From NCBI GenBank assembly GCA_964569795.1, contig CAZMVB010000027.1:1-56035 (forward strand): DNA of 56,035 nucleotides. The letters are read 5' to 3'. The position numbers and the translations under genes were made by a program. Shown in pieces: positions 1-8,619 of the stretch. Every line of letters starts with the position of its first letter. Position 1 is the first letter of the stretch. Below the pieces are notes generated by a model, which saw only the letters and a program-made list of their open reading frames with translations, was not told where the DNA came from and searched no databases. This stretch comes from JAHJDS01 sp964569795. GTDB lineage: Bacteria > Desulfobacterota > Desulfarculia > Desulfarculales > JAHJDS01.

Positions 1-168
1 GCCCAGGACCGCCCGGATCATGGCCCGCCCCGGCGCCAGGCCGGACGCGGCCCGGGCGCAGCCCAGGCCGTCCAGCATCACCAGGCAGGCGTCGCGGCGC
101 ACCGCGTCCGGAACGTCGGACGGGTCGGTCCGGCGGGCCAGTTCGGCCAAAAGGCGGGTCGGGGTCAC
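1..168 (-). CDS. MmgE/PrpD family protein, N-terminal part (cut by window edge)
   Basis: The 56 N-terminal codons are visible; the rest lies beyond base 1. The peptide has the N-terminal pattern of the MmgE/PrpD family: a helix beginning LLAEL, then RRDACLVMLDGLGCARA, matching the family's helix with a LDxLGCA signature. Known members include 2-methylcitrate dehydratase and cis-aconitate decarboxylase. The GTG start overlaps the livF stop (GTGA), so translation is probably coupled and the gene is the next member of the catabolic operon. The substrate cannot be inferred. The family call rests on one short segment. Confidence 0.55.
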   Translation of the reverse strand, partial: MTPTRLLAELARRTDPSDVPDAVRRDACLVMLDGLGCARAASGLAPGRAMIRAVLG

Positions 169-905
169 GGCCGGTCCTCGGCCACCTGCTCGCCCAGGTA
201 GAGGCGGGCCAGGTCCGGGTTGTTCCGCAGGTTCTCGGCGGTGTCGCTCATGACCACCGAGCCGGTCTGCATGATGTAGGCCCGGTCGCAGATGGACAGG
301 GCGGCCCGGGAGTTCTGCTCCACCAGGAGCATGGTCACCCCCAGGCCGGACAGGTTCTTGATGGTCCGAAAGATCTCCTTGACCAAGAGGGGGGCCAGGC
401 CCATGGACGGCTCGTCCAAGAGCATCAGCCGGGGCTTGGACATCAGGGCCCGGCCGATGGCCAGCATCTGCTGCTGCCCCCCGGACAGCGACCCGCTGGG
501 GTCGTTCATCTTGGACCTCAGGATGGGGAAGAGCTGGTACACCTCCTCCAGGTCCGTCTCCAACTGCCGGTGGTCGCACTGGCGGGCCCGCCGGCGGGCG
601 TAGGCCCCCAGCTCGAGATTGTGGCGGACGCTCATCGGGCCGAACATCTCCCGCGTCTCGAAGACGATGGACACGCCCCGCCGGACGATCTTCTCCGGCG
701 GGAGGTGCTGGATCTTCCGGCCCTCGAGGGACACCTCGCCCGAACGGCAGGTCTGAAAACCCATGATCGTCTTGAGCAGGGTGGATTTGCCCGCGCCGTT
801 GGCCCCCAGGATGGCCACGATCTCGCCCGCGCCCACCTCCAGGGACACGTCCTTGATGGCGTGGATGTGACCGTAATAGGTGTTGACCCCCTTGACCGAC
901 AACAC
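165..905 (-). CDS. livF: Branched-chain amino acid-type ABC transporter, ATP-binding protein LivF
   Basis: Cytoplasmic ATPase of a Liv-type (HAAT) importer, 246 aa, the usual LivF length. Visible motifs are Walker A GANGAGKST (about residues 34-42), the ABC signature LSGGQQQ, Walker B LMLLDEPSMGLAP and the switch His region after LLVEQN. It follows livG with a 4-base gap and overlaps the next gene by GTGA. It pairs with LivG on the LivH/LivM channel. Such transporters also carry aromatic acids and other carboxylates. The neighbouring UbiD decarboxylase suggests a non-amino-acid substrate here, which is an inference. Confidence 0.95.
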   Translation of the reverse strand: MLSVKGVNTYYGHIHAIKDVSLEVGAGEIVAILGANGAGKSTLLKTIMGFQTCRSGEVSLEGRKIQHLPPEKIVRRGVSIVFETREMFGPMSVRHNLELGAYARRRARQCDHRQLETDLEEVYQLFPILRSKMNDPSGSLSGGQQQMLAIGRALMSKPRLMLLDEPSMGLAPLLVKEIFRTIKNLSGLGVTMLLVEQNSRAALSICDRAYIMQTGSVVMSDTAENLRNNPDLARLYLGEQVAEDRP

Positions 906-909
906 GGCC

Positions 910-1695
910 CTACTCCCCTCCCAGGTAGGCGGCCAGCACCTCCGGGTCCCGCTGGACCTCGGCCGGAGAGCCCTCGGCGATCTTGGCCCCGTAATTGAGG
1001 ACGATCACCCGCTCGGCCACGTTCATGATCACGTTCATGTCGTGGTCCACCAGGAACAGGGTCACCCCCGAGGCCCGGATCTTCTGGAACAGCTCCATCA
1101 GGTCGTCGGTCTCGGACCGGTCGAACCCGGCCGCCGGCTCGTCCAGCATCATGATCTGGGGCCTGATCGCCAGGGCCCGGGCGATCTCGATCAGGCGCTG
1201 CTGGCCGAAGGGCAGTTCGGTGGCCATGGCCGCGGCCTTGTCGGCCAGGCCGACGAACTCGAGGCAGGCCAGGGCCTCCCGGCGGGCCTCCCTCTCCTCG
1301 CGGCGGGCGAAGGGCGAGTGCAGGCCGACCCGCAGGAATTCGGACCTGGTCCGGGCGTACAGGCCGAGCATCACGTTTTCCAGGACGGTCATTCCCTCCA
1401 GCAGCAGCGGCACCTGAAAGGTCCGGCCCACGCCCCGGCGGACGATCCGGGTGGCGGGCAGGCCGGTCAGGGTCCGGCCCTCGAAGACCACCCGCCCCTG
1501 GCTGGGCGGCATCAGGCCGCTGATGACGTTGAACAGGGTGGTCTTGCCCGACCCGTTGGGACCGATCAGGGCGGTGATGCTCCCCCGGGCGACCCCGGTC
1601 GTCACCCCGGCCAGGGCCCGCAGCCCGCCGAAGTTCTTGCCGATGTCCTCGATCGACAGGAAACCCCGGCCTTCCGGATCGTCAGGTCTGTTCAC
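910..1695 (-). CDS. livG: Branched-chain amino acid-type ABC transporter, ATP-binding protein LivG
   Basis: Second ATPase of the Liv-type importer, 261 aa. Walker A is GPNGSGKTT, the signature is the LivG-like LPFGQQR, and Walker B is IMMLDEPAAGFD. The C-terminus has the LivG extension with LVDHDMNVIMNVAERVIVLNYG. The start overlaps the end of livM by 14 bases, indicating translational coupling. LivG and LivF together should power uptake through the LivH-LivM pair. Confidence 0.95.
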   Translation of the reverse strand: MNRPDDPEGRGFLSIEDIGKNFGGLRALAGVTTGVARGSITALIGPNGSGKTTLFNVISGLMPPSQGRVVFEGRTLTGLPATRIVRRGVGRTFQVPLLLEGMTVLENVMLGLYARTRSEFLRVGLHSPFARREEREARREALACLEFVGLADKAAAMATELPFGQQRLIEIARALAIRPQIMMLDEPAAGFDRSETDDLMELFQKIRASGVTLFLVDHDMNVIMNVAERVIVLNYGAKIAEGSPAEVQRDPEVLAAYLGGE

Positions 1696-2716
1696 CGACC
1701 GTCCTCTTTTGACCGGCCGTCAGGCCCCACAGCCGCCGGCCGCCCTGTTGCAGCAGGCCGACCATCCCCTGGGGCAGGTACAGGACCACCAGCAGCACGA
1801 TCACTCCGTAGAGCACCAGGATGTAGGCGTAGTCCTGAAGCACGAATTTCAGGAAGCCCGGCAGGACGTGCAGGTGCACCAGGGCGCCCAGGATTTCGGG
1901 CAAGAGCGTCAGCAGGGCCGCGCCCAGCATCCCGCCCCAGACCCCGGTGCGCAGCCCCCCGACCACGGTCATGCACAAGAAGGCGATCGAGACGTGGAGG
2001 CTGAAGTCCTCGGACCCGATGAACGAGGAGTAGTGGGCGTAGAGGCTGCCGGCCACGCCGCCGAAGACGCCGCTCAGGACAAAGGCCTTCAGCTTCTGGC
2101 TGGTGGGGCTGATGCCGAAGGCCAGGGACAGGGTCTCGTTCTGGCGGATGGCGGCCAGGGCCCGGCCGGTGCGGCCCCGGACCACGTAGTGGCCGAAGTA
2201 CATCAGCGCCACGGTGAAGACCATGACCAGGTAGTAATAGCGGGCCTCGGTGTTGAACACGAACGACCCGATCGCCGGCCGGCCGATGCCCGGAAACCCG
2301 TCCGGGCCGCCGGTCAGGTCGTACCACTCCCGGACCAGTTCGATGAAGATCAGGACGATGGCCAGGGTGACCATGGCCAGGAAGTGCCCCCGGAACCTGA
2401 GGGCGGTCAGCCCGATCAGCAGGGCCAGCAGCGCGCTCAGGACGATGGCCGTCGGCATGCACAGCCAGAAGTTCAGGCCCAGCTTGACGTTCAGGATGCC
2501 CGAAACGTAGGCCCCCATGCCGTAGAACACCGACTGGCACAGCGAGATTTGACCGGCCACCCCGAGGACGATGTCCAGGGCCACGGCGTTGATGCCGTAC
2601 AGGGCGATGAGGATGACCAGGTTGATGTGATAGTGGTTGGCGTCCACCAGGGGAAAGACGACCACCAGGGCCAGGCCGAGGGCCAACATCATTCGCTTGA
2701 CCGCCGCTTCACTCAT
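1682..2716 (-). CDS. livM: Branched-chain amino acid-type ABC transporter, permease LivM
   Basis: Integral inner-membrane permease, 344 aa, with about eight to ten hydrophobic segments. It contains LivM family segments such as YGINAVALDIVLGVAGQISL near residue 45 and the TGRALAAIRQNE loop, which is the ATPase-coupling region. It starts 9 bases after livH ends and overlaps livG. Together with LivH it should form the translocation channel of the importer in this operon. Confidence 0.94.
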   Translation of the reverse strand: MSEAAVKRMMLALGLALVVVFPLVDANHYHINLVILIALYGINAVALDIVLGVAGQISLCQSVFYGMGAYVSGILNVKLGLNFWLCMPTAIVLSALLALLIGLTALRFRGHFLAMVTLAIVLIFIELVREWYDLTGGPDGFPGIGRPAIGSFVFNTEARYYYLVMVFTVALMYFGHYVVRGRTGRALAAIRQNETLSLAFGISPTSQKLKAFVLSGVFGGVAGSLYAHYSSFIGSEDFSLHVSIAFLCMTVVGGLRTGVWGGMLGAALLTLLPEILGALVHLHVLPGFLKFVLQDYAYILVLYGVIVLLVVLYLPQGMVGLLQQGGRRLWGLTAGQKRTVGEQT

Positions 2717-2725
2717 GGCTTCCCC

Positions 2726-3598
2726 TCAGCGTACGGCCCGTCCCCGGACGAAGACCCCGGTGGGCTTGACGGCGAAGATGACCAGCAGGGCGGTCAGGGT
2801 GATGGCGTCCTTGAGCCCGGAGGAGATCATTCCCCCGACAAAGGCCTCCATCAGTCCGAAGAGCAATCCGCCCAGGATCACCGCGTTGGCGTCCTCGATC
2901 CCGCCCAGGATGCTGGCCACGAAGCCCTTGACCGTCAGCCCCGTCCCGGCCGGACCGCCGGCAAAGGTGATGGGCGCGATCATGGTCCCGGCCATGAAGG
3001 CCAGGCCGGTGGACATGGCCAGGGAATAGACGATCATCCGCTCGACGTTGATTCCCACGCCCCGGGCGGCCCGGGGATTGACCGCGGCGGCCTCCATGGC
3101 CCGGCCGGTCAGGGTGAACTTGAAGAACGACTTGAAGGCCACCAGGGCGGCGATGGTCAGCCCGATGACCCACAGACTCTGCCGGGGCACGATGGCCCCG
3201 GCGAGAGGGATGGGCGGTCCGGCCGAGAAGGGGGGAAAGGGCAGGTAGTTCTTGGACCAGATGAGCATGTAGGCGTTTTCGAGAATGATCCCGATGGCGA
3301 TGGTGGCGATGATCACGATCAGGTGCGCCCCGGTGAGCAGGGGGCGGCGGATGACGATCTCCAGCAGCCAGCCGGCCAGCAGCCCCAGGACCACCACCGC
3401 CGCCAGCGCCAGGGCGAAGTGCCACTTGGCGGTCACGACCATGGTGTAGGCCAGCAGCCCCCCGAAGACGACAAAGGTCCCCTGGGCGAAGTTGAAGATC
3501 TCGGTGGCCTTGTAGATCAGGTGGAAGCTCAGGGCCACCAGGGCGTAGATCGCCCCGATGGTCAGGCCGCTGATCAGGTACTGCAGGACGTCGGCCAT
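2726..3598 (-). CDS. livH: Branched-chain amino acid-type ABC transporter, permease LivH
   Basis: Integral membrane permease of 290 aa. The N-terminus reads LQYLISGLTIGAIYALVALSFHLIYKATEIFNFAQG, split here only by notation; the NFAQG element is a hallmark of LivH permeases. The coupling region includes TGRAMEAAAVNPRAARGVGI. It lies 27 bases downstream of the binding-protein gene and just upstream of livM. Its role is to form half of the membrane channel. Confidence 0.94.
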   Translation of the reverse strand: MADVLQYLISGLTIGAIYALVALSFHLIYKATEIFNFAQGTFVVFGGLLAYTMVVTAKWHFALALAAVVVLGLLAGWLLEIVIRRPLLTGAHLIVIIATIAIGIILENAYMLIWSKNYLPFPPFSAGPPIPLAGAIVPRQSLWVIGLTIAALVAFKSFFKFTLTGRAMEAAAVNPRAARGVGINVERMIVYSLAMSTGLAFMAGTMIAPITFAGGPAGTGLTVKGFVASILGGIEDANAVILGGLLFGLMEAFVGGMISSGLKDAITLTALLVIFAVKPTGVFVRGRAVR

Positions 3599-3625
3599 GC
3601 CGCCCCCCCGGTCGGACTTTCGGGA

Positions 3626-4759
3626 CTACTTGGCCACGGACCAGTTCTGGTTCTTGATCTTGAGCATGACCACCGCCTCGGTGGTCAGTCCGTTGTGGTC
3701 CGTGGGGCTCATGTTGTAGGTGCCGATGGCGCCCTTGAAGTTCTTGAGGTGCTCGATGGCGTCACGCATCTTCTGGGGAACACCCCGGCCCCGCTTGATG
3801 GCCTCGGCCATGACCAGCAGGGCGTCCCAGCCGTTGGCGTGGAAGCTGGACGGTTCGACCTTGTACTTCTGGCGGATGACCTTGAAGATCATCTTCTCTT
3901 CGGGCAGGGGGTGGCCGTAAACCAGTCGCGAGGTGACGTACACGCCGTTGACCGCCGGGCCGCCCAGTTCCAGGAAGCGGCGCTGGGCCGTGCCCGAGGT
4001 GCAGATGATCGGGATGTTGAACTTGAGGTCCCGCATGTTTCGGACGGCGACCGCCGGACCGAAGGCCGACCCGCCGATGACGATCGCCTGGGGTTTCTTG
4101 CGCCGGATCTTGAGCAGGTAGGGCGTCATGTCCTTGTCGCCCTTGCTCCACTTCTCCTGGGCGACCAGGGTCAGCTTCGGATTTTTCTTGATCTGGCGGG
4201 CCACCAGCCGGGCGACGATCTGGTCGTACTGGGACGGGCCGTGCAGCAGGGCGACCCGTTTCACCTTGAGCTTGTCGGCCAGCCAGTGGGCGATGACCAC
4301 GGCGTCCAGGTTGGAACTGGGGGTGACGTGGAAGATGAACTTCTTGCCCTTCCAGACCTTCTTGGTGGGGGTCATGAAGATCATCGGGATCTTGGCCCGC
4401 TCGCAGACCGGCGCCGCGGCCATGGACCCGGCGGTGAACGACGGCCCGATGATGCCGATGACCTTGTCCTGGTAGATCAGCTTCTTGGCCAGCATGGCCG
4501 ACTTGGCCGGCACGCCCTCGTCGTCCTCGAAGATGACCTTGATCTTCCGGCCCAGGATGCCGCCTTTTTTGTTGATGATCTCGGCCAGGGCCGTGATCGC
4601 GTCCCGTTCCGGACCGCCCAGGGCGGCGTAGTAACCGGTCGTGGACAGGATGGCCCCGATCTTCCACGTCTTGGCCGCCCGGGCCGCGGGCGCGGCCACG
4701 AACATGGCCAGGGCCGCGACCAGGACCGCGACCAAAATTTTCTGGCTGACTTCCCTCAT
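3626..4759 (-). CDS. Periplasmic substrate-binding protein of the Liv-type ABC importer
   Basis: Type I periplasmic binding protein (Peripla_BP_6), 377 aa from the chosen ATG. This start has a GGGAGG ribosome site 4 bases upstream and gives a normal signal peptide: MREVSQKI, a hydrophobic core, and a cleavage site after ARA near residue 28. The mature start KTWKIGAILSTTGYYAALGG and the stretch EIINKKGGILGRKIKVIFED are classic for the LivJ/LivK group. An in-frame extension upstream adds 11 codons without a better ribosome site. The ligand is unknown. The neighbouring UbiD and MmgE/PrpD genes make an aromatic or unsaturated carboxylate plausible, which is an inference. Confidence 0.93.
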   Translation of the reverse strand: MREVSQKILVAVLVAALAMFVAAPAARAAKTWKIGAILSTTGYYAALGGPERDAITALAEIINKKGGILGRKIKVIFEDDEGVPAKSAMLAKKLIYQDKVIGIIGPSFTAGSMAAAPVCERAKIPMIFMTPTKKVWKGKKFIFHVTPSSNLDAVVIAHWLADKLKVKRVALLHGPSQYDQIVARLVARQIKKNPKLTLVAQEKWSKGDKDMTPYLLKIRRKKPQAIVIGGSAFGPAVAVRNMRDLKFNIPIICTSGTAQRRFLELGGPAVNGVYVTSRLVYGHPLPEEKMIFKVIRQKYKVEPSSFHANGWDALLVMAEAIKRGRGVPQKMRDAIEHLKNFKGAIGTYNMSPTDHNGLTTEAVVMLKIKNQNWSVAK

Positions 4760-4802
4760 GTTACCCTCCCTGTGTTTATACAGCCGAGGCAAGGCGCCCC
4801 GG

Positions 4803-6140
4803 TCAAGGTTCGGGACCGACGTCCAGGAAGGCGCTGTTCTGGTTGAGCGACCGTCCCGGGCCCATCTCCGGATAACCGCGCAGGGCCGGCAGGTGATACT
4901 TGTCCCACAGCTCGAACCAGGCCCGGTCCACGCGGATGAAGTACTCCAGCGGCGGCGACTGATTGCCGGCCAGGGCGCTGAGCGGCTCGATGCACCAGTG
5001 GGCCACCCGGGGGGTGACGCCCCGGCTCATCAGGTAGTCCAGGCCCCCGGTGGTGGACTTGACCGCCTCGGACACCGACTTGAAACCGTATTCCCGGCAC
5101 AGCTCCACGCCGGACACGAACCCGGGGCAGACGTTGCCCTCCCCGAAGACGTCCACCGCCTCGACCGTCCGGCGGATCCACTTGTCCCGCCCGACGAAGC
5201 GATCCTTGCCCGGACAGATCTGGGCGAACAGCTCCGGGTCCCAGACCTCGAAGTTGGGGTGGTAGGCGTCCACCCCGCCCCGCTTCAGTTGGATCAGGGT
5301 GTCCCGGTCGCAGGCGGCCATCTGCATCAGCAGCGGCCAGCGCCCGCCCAGCCGCTCCTTGACCGCGCCGATGTAGTCCAGGTAGAAGCGCAGGTCGAGG
5401 TACGTCCCCCGGCTGCCGCGCAGGACCGACCCCCCGGTCATGATGTAGGAGTGGCACCGGGACTCGCCCTCCGGCCGGTTCAGAAATATCTCGGCCATCA
5501 CGGTCGCCACCCGGTCCACCGGTTTCTTGAGGGTATAGGCCCGGCCCTTGGCCTTGAGGGCCCGGTAATTGGCGTTCAGGTCGCAGAACTTGCACTCCAC
5601 GTCCAGGCCCCACAGGGCGCATCGCCGCAGCAGGGTCGAGAAGGCCCGGTGGCCCCAGCCGATCACCGAGACGATGTCGTGATAGGGCGTCCCGTCCTCG
5701 AAGGCCCGCCGGTAAAAGGCGGGCCGAGGGGGAAATTCGACCCGGGCCAAGGGTTCGTCCTCGGAAATCAGGGCCAGCTGTCCATCGAGCACGTCTATCA
5801 GGTAGGGCGAATCCACATTGACCCGGGCCGAAATCAAGGTCGGACGCAGCCCGTAGGGCCCGCCGCTGACACGCACTTCTTCCGGGGCCCGGGCGTATTC
5901 GGCCCGTTCCATGTCCTCCAGGCCGGTCCGGTCATAGGAAAAGATGTAGTAGGCCCGGGGCCGGGCCTCGGGGTCGTGGCCCAGGGCGGCCTCGCTGAAG
6001 CGGACCCCCATCCTCAGGACGTCCTCCTTGACCACCACCTCCCGGGGCACGTCGGAAAACATCTGGAAATGCCGCTCCAGCTCGGCCCGGCGGGAGACGG
6101 CGGCCGGCGGCCGGCCCTTTTCTTTGGCGACCCTAGTCAA
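4803..6140 (-). CDS. Radical SAM protein with expanded cluster motif (CX8CX2C)
   Basis: A 445-aa cytosolic protein. The probable iron-sulfur motif is CALWGLDVECKFCDLN near residue 190: three cysteines spaced CX8CX2C instead of the usual CX3CX2C, with the aromatic residue before the last Cys as is typical. Downstream, a MTGGS segment (SAM-binding GGE-like) and YHPNFEVWDPELF...CPGK recall biotin-synthase-like barrels. The gene overlaps the upstream UbiD gene by 8 bases and precedes the transporter genes, so it is probably co-translated with UbiD and acts on the same or a related substrate. The reaction is unknown. The radical SAM call rests on these motifs. Confidence 0.75.
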   Translation of the reverse strand: MTRVAKEKGRPPAAVSRRAELERHFQMFSDVPREVVVKEDVLRMGVRFSEAALGHDPEARPRAYYIFSYDRTGLEDMERAEYARAPEEVRVSGGPYGLRPTLISARVNVDSPYLIDVLDGQLALISEDEPLARVEFPPRPAFYRRAFEDGTPYHDIVSVIGWGHRAFSTLLRRCALWGLDVECKFCDLNANYRALKAKGRAYTLKKPVDRVATVMAEIFLNRPEGESRCHSYIMTGGSVLRGSRGTYLDLRFYLDYIGAVKERLGGRWPLLMQMAACDRDTLIQLKRGGVDAYHPNFEVWDPELFAQICPGKDRFVGRDKWIRRTVEAVDVFGEGNVCPGFVSGVELCREYGFKSVSEAVKSTTGGLDYLMSRGVTPRVAHWCIEPLSALAGNQSPPLEYFIRVDRAWFELWDKYHLPALRGYPEMGPGRSLNQNSAFLDVGPEP

Positions 6141-7581
6141 AGCCGTACTCCTTCCACTGGGCCAGGACCCGTTCGTAGGCCTCGGCCCGGGGCCGAACCA
6201 CCTTGGCCGCCGGACGGCGCCGGCCCTCGGCCGGGGACTTGAGCGTGGCGTCGATGCCGATCTTCGAGCCCATGACCACGTCCGTGGCCCGGGTGGGACC
6301 GAACTCCAGGTCCCGCTGGCTGGCGGCCGGGTTGAGGACGTAGCCGCCGGTGGGCGGGGCGATGATCACGTCGTGGATCGGGTCCACCCGGGTGGACAGG
6401 GCCCAGGCGACCTGGTTCCAGTCCCGGACGTCGATGTCGGCGTCCACCACGATCACGAAGTTGGCGCTGGCCGCCACGAAGGGGATGCCCAAGGCCTGGT
6501 AGATGGCCGACTTGCCCCAGCCGGGGTGGTACTTGTCGATGCTCAGGATGACCATGTAGTTGCGGCCGGCCGGGGGCACCCAGGCGTCCCTGAGGCCGCT
6601 GATCCGGGCCTTGGCCTGCCGGGTGAAGCTGGCGATCTGGGGGATCATCCGGATGACCTCGGCGTCGCCCATCTCCGGGCCCTCGATGGTCATCAGGAAC
6701 ACGGGTTTTTGACGCATGGTCACCGCCTGGACGGTGAACACCGGGAGCATCATCTGCTCCTCGAAGTAGCCCATCCACTCGCCGTAGGGGCCCTCCAGCC
6801 GGGTCTCCACGGTCGAGACGTGGCCCTCGAGCACGATCTCGGCCTGGGCCGGCACCATCAGGTCCAGGGTCCTGGCCTTGACCACCTCCAGGGGACGGCC
6901 GCCCCTAAGGGCCGAGGCGAAATCCAGCTCGCTGGCCGTCAGCGGGATCTTGGTCACCGCCGCCACATAGACCGCCGGGTCGCAGCCGATGGCCACGGCG
7001 CAGGGCATCGAGTCCTGGCCCCGCTCCCGGGCCCGGGCCAGGTACTTGCCCTGATCCTGGAAGATGTTGCACATCAGTCCGGTCTGGTTGCGGTTGTAAA
7101 CCATCATCCGGTAGATGCTGGCGTTGACCCCCCACCGGGGATCCTCGGCGATGACCAGGGGCATGGTGATGTACGGACCGCCGTCGTCCGGGTGCCAGCG
7201 CATGATCGGCAGTTGCCCCAGGTCCACCTCGTCGCCGGTGAGGACCACCTCCTGGCAGGGGGCGTCGTCCACCTCGAGGGGCGCCCGCCAGGTGGTGGGG
7301 TCCAGCTTTTCCAGAAACAGGTCGCGATAGGCGTCGATGGTCAGCCCCGGCTCGAACCCGCAGGCCAGGGCGAACCGGTCCAGGGTGCCGAACAGGTTGC
7401 TGACCACCGGAATGTCCCAGGGGGGCGCGTTCTCGAAGACCACCGCCGGACCGCCGCCCAGTTCGGTCAACCGCCACAACACCGAAAAGATTTCATGCCC
7501 GTCTTCCACGGGGCGGGTCACCCGGACCAGATCGCCGCGGGCGTCCAGCAGGTCCAGGAATTGACCCAGGTTGTCGATCAT
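6133..7581 (-). CDS. UbiD family prenylated-FMN decarboxylase
   Basis: A 482-aa member of the UbiD family, which reversibly decarboxylates aromatic or alpha,beta-unsaturated acids using prenylated FMN made by UbiX (no ubiX in this window). Asn153 and Arg158 in NASIYRMMVYN, and Glu263 and Glu268 in EGPYGEWMGYF, reproduce the cofactor-binding Asn and catalytic Arg-Glu-Glu set of characterised Fdc1/UbiD enzymes with the same spacing. The later region KYHPGWGKSAIYQAL is also typical. It sits second in the operon, directly after the regulator. A catabolic decarboxylase or carboxylase fits better than ubiquinone synthesis, given the transporter and regulator. Confidence 0.93.
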   Translation of the reverse strand: MIDNLGQFLDLLDARGDLVRVTRPVEDGHEIFSVLWRLTELGGGPAVVFENAPPWDIPVVSNLFGTLDRFALACGFEPGLTIDAYRDLFLEKLDPTTWRAPLEVDDAPCQEVVLTGDEVDLGQLPIMRWHPDDGGPYITMPLVIAEDPRWGVNASIYRMMVYNRNQTGLMCNIFQDQGKYLARARERGQDSMPCAVAIGCDPAVYVAAVTKIPLTASELDFASALRGGRPLEVVKARTLDLMVPAQAEIVLEGHVSTVETRLEGPYGEWMGYFEEQMMLPVFTVQAVTMRQKPVFLMTIEGPEMGDAEVIRMIPQIASFTRQAKARISGLRDAWVPPAGRNYMVILSIDKYHPGWGKSAIYQALGIPFVAASANFVIVVDADIDVRDWNQVAWALSTRVDPIHDVIIAPPTGGYVLNPAASQRDLEFGPTRATDVVMGSKIGIDATLKSPAEGRRRPAAKVVRPRAEAYERVLAQWKEYGFD

Positions 7582-7590
7582 GCTCGGCTC

Positions 7591-8358
7591 CTAAATCGAA
7601 GGTCTGCGCCAGGTGGCTGGTTGCAGCGGGTCCGGATATTCACCCAGGGAGAGCTGCGAGCATTTGCCGATCAGCCGGGCGGCCACGTCGGCGATGTGCT
7701 TGCGGTTGACCTCCTTGCAGGCCTCGAAGTCGCCGCGCTGAAGCAGGTCAACGATCCTTTCGTGGGCGTCGATGGTGTTCTGCGAGATCTGCCGGGTGGG
7801 CTTGATGGCGATCAGGAAATAGCCCATCAGGTCGATGATGGTCGAGACGTTGAGGATGATCAGCGGGTTTTCGGTGATGGCGGCCAGCAGGGTGTGAAAG
7901 TTGAAGTTCTCGTTGATCCGTTCCTCTTCCCGCTCCAAATTGAAAAACTCCCGGGTGCGGGCGACGCTGGCCCGAAGATCCTCGATGTGCTGGGGGGTGA
8001 TCTTGTCCGGCATGATGTCGAACATCAGGGTCTCCATGAACGACCGGAACTCGGTCAGGTGCGACAGGGAGACCTTGCCCAGGCGCAACATGTCCGAGAA
8101 ATGATCCTTCATCGTGGTCAGGTCCCCGCTTTGAACCACGGAGCCGCCTTCCCGGCCCTGGCGGATCGAGATCAGGCCGGCGATCTCCAGGCTGCGCAGG
8201 GCCTCCCGAATGGCCGGCCGTCCCACCCCGAACTGCCGGGCCAGTTCGGTCTCAGAGGGCAGCTTGTCGCCGGGATTGAGTTCTCCGGTGAGGATAGCCC
8301 GTCGGACTTCCGAGGCTATCTGTTCGAAAATACGTAAATTTTTTATACGATCAAACAA
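7591..8358 (-). CDS. GntR-family transcriptional regulator, FadR subfamily
   Basis: A 255-aa DNA-binding regulator. The N-terminal winged helix-turn-helix (about residues 10-75) has the GntR signature LPSETELARQFGVGRPAIREALRSLE, split by notation only. The C-terminal two-thirds is an all-helical FCD ligand domain, typical of regulators that respond to organic acids. The start is TTG with an AGGAG ribosome site 7 bases upstream; no better ATG is available. It is the first gene of the UbiD-Liv operon and lies behind a strong promoter overlapped by GT-N3-AC and inverted-repeat sequences, so it probably represses its own operon until an organic-acid inducer binds. Confidence 0.9.
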   Translation of the reverse strand: MFDRIKNLRIFEQIASEVRRAILTGELNPGDKLPSETELARQFGVGRPAIREALRSLEIAGLISIRQGREGGSVVQSGDLTTMKDHFSDMLRLGKVSLSHLTEFRSFMETLMFDIMPDKITPQHIEDLRASVARTREFFNLEREEERINENFNFHTLLAAITENPLIILNVSTIIDLMGYFLIAIKPTRQISQNTIDAHERIVDLLQRGDFEACKEVNRKHIADVAARLIGKCSQLSLGEYPDPLQPATWRRPSI

Positions 8359-8375
8359 CGGCGGGCTCCTGTTTA

Positions 8376-8422
8376 TTGTCCGACATTTAAACGTTAATAT
8401 GCTTGTAAAATGTAAATGTCAA
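8376..8422 (-). promoter_or_regulatory. Promoter and probable operator of the GntR-UbiD-Liv operon
   Basis: On the minus strand there is TTGACA (8417-8422), a 17-base spacer and TATTAA (8394-8399), which places the start of transcription near 8387. An inverted repeat GACATTTA (8382-8389) / TAAATGTC (8413-8420) brackets the -10 and overlaps the -35. TTGTCCGACA (8376-8385), at the start point, has the GT-N3-AC core of FadR-subfamily sites. The AGGAG ribosome site of the regulator is at 8366-8371. Between this promoter and parA (8423-8619) I see no further gene. Confidence 0.6.
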
Positions 8423-8619
8423 GCGTTTTTTTGGGCCGGACACCCGGCCCCCGATCGAACCTGACGGGAGGTCTCAAATAAATCCCGGGTCAGGCCCGGC
8501 CAGGGGCCGAATCGATTCGGCCGGCCGCCGGTCGCCGCCGGCCAATCCCTTTTTCCCTTGCCCCCCCGGGGTCCATTTCGTATTCTAGGGACAACCTAGG
8601 TCTCCGGAACCGACTCACC

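Noticed and set aside
1451..4846. A 1131-codon open frame on the plus strand opposite the Liv operon
   Set aside because: It is antisense to four clearly recognisable Liv genes and is a low-complexity Gly/Gln/Asp/His-rich product of GC-rich codon bias, with no ribosome site.
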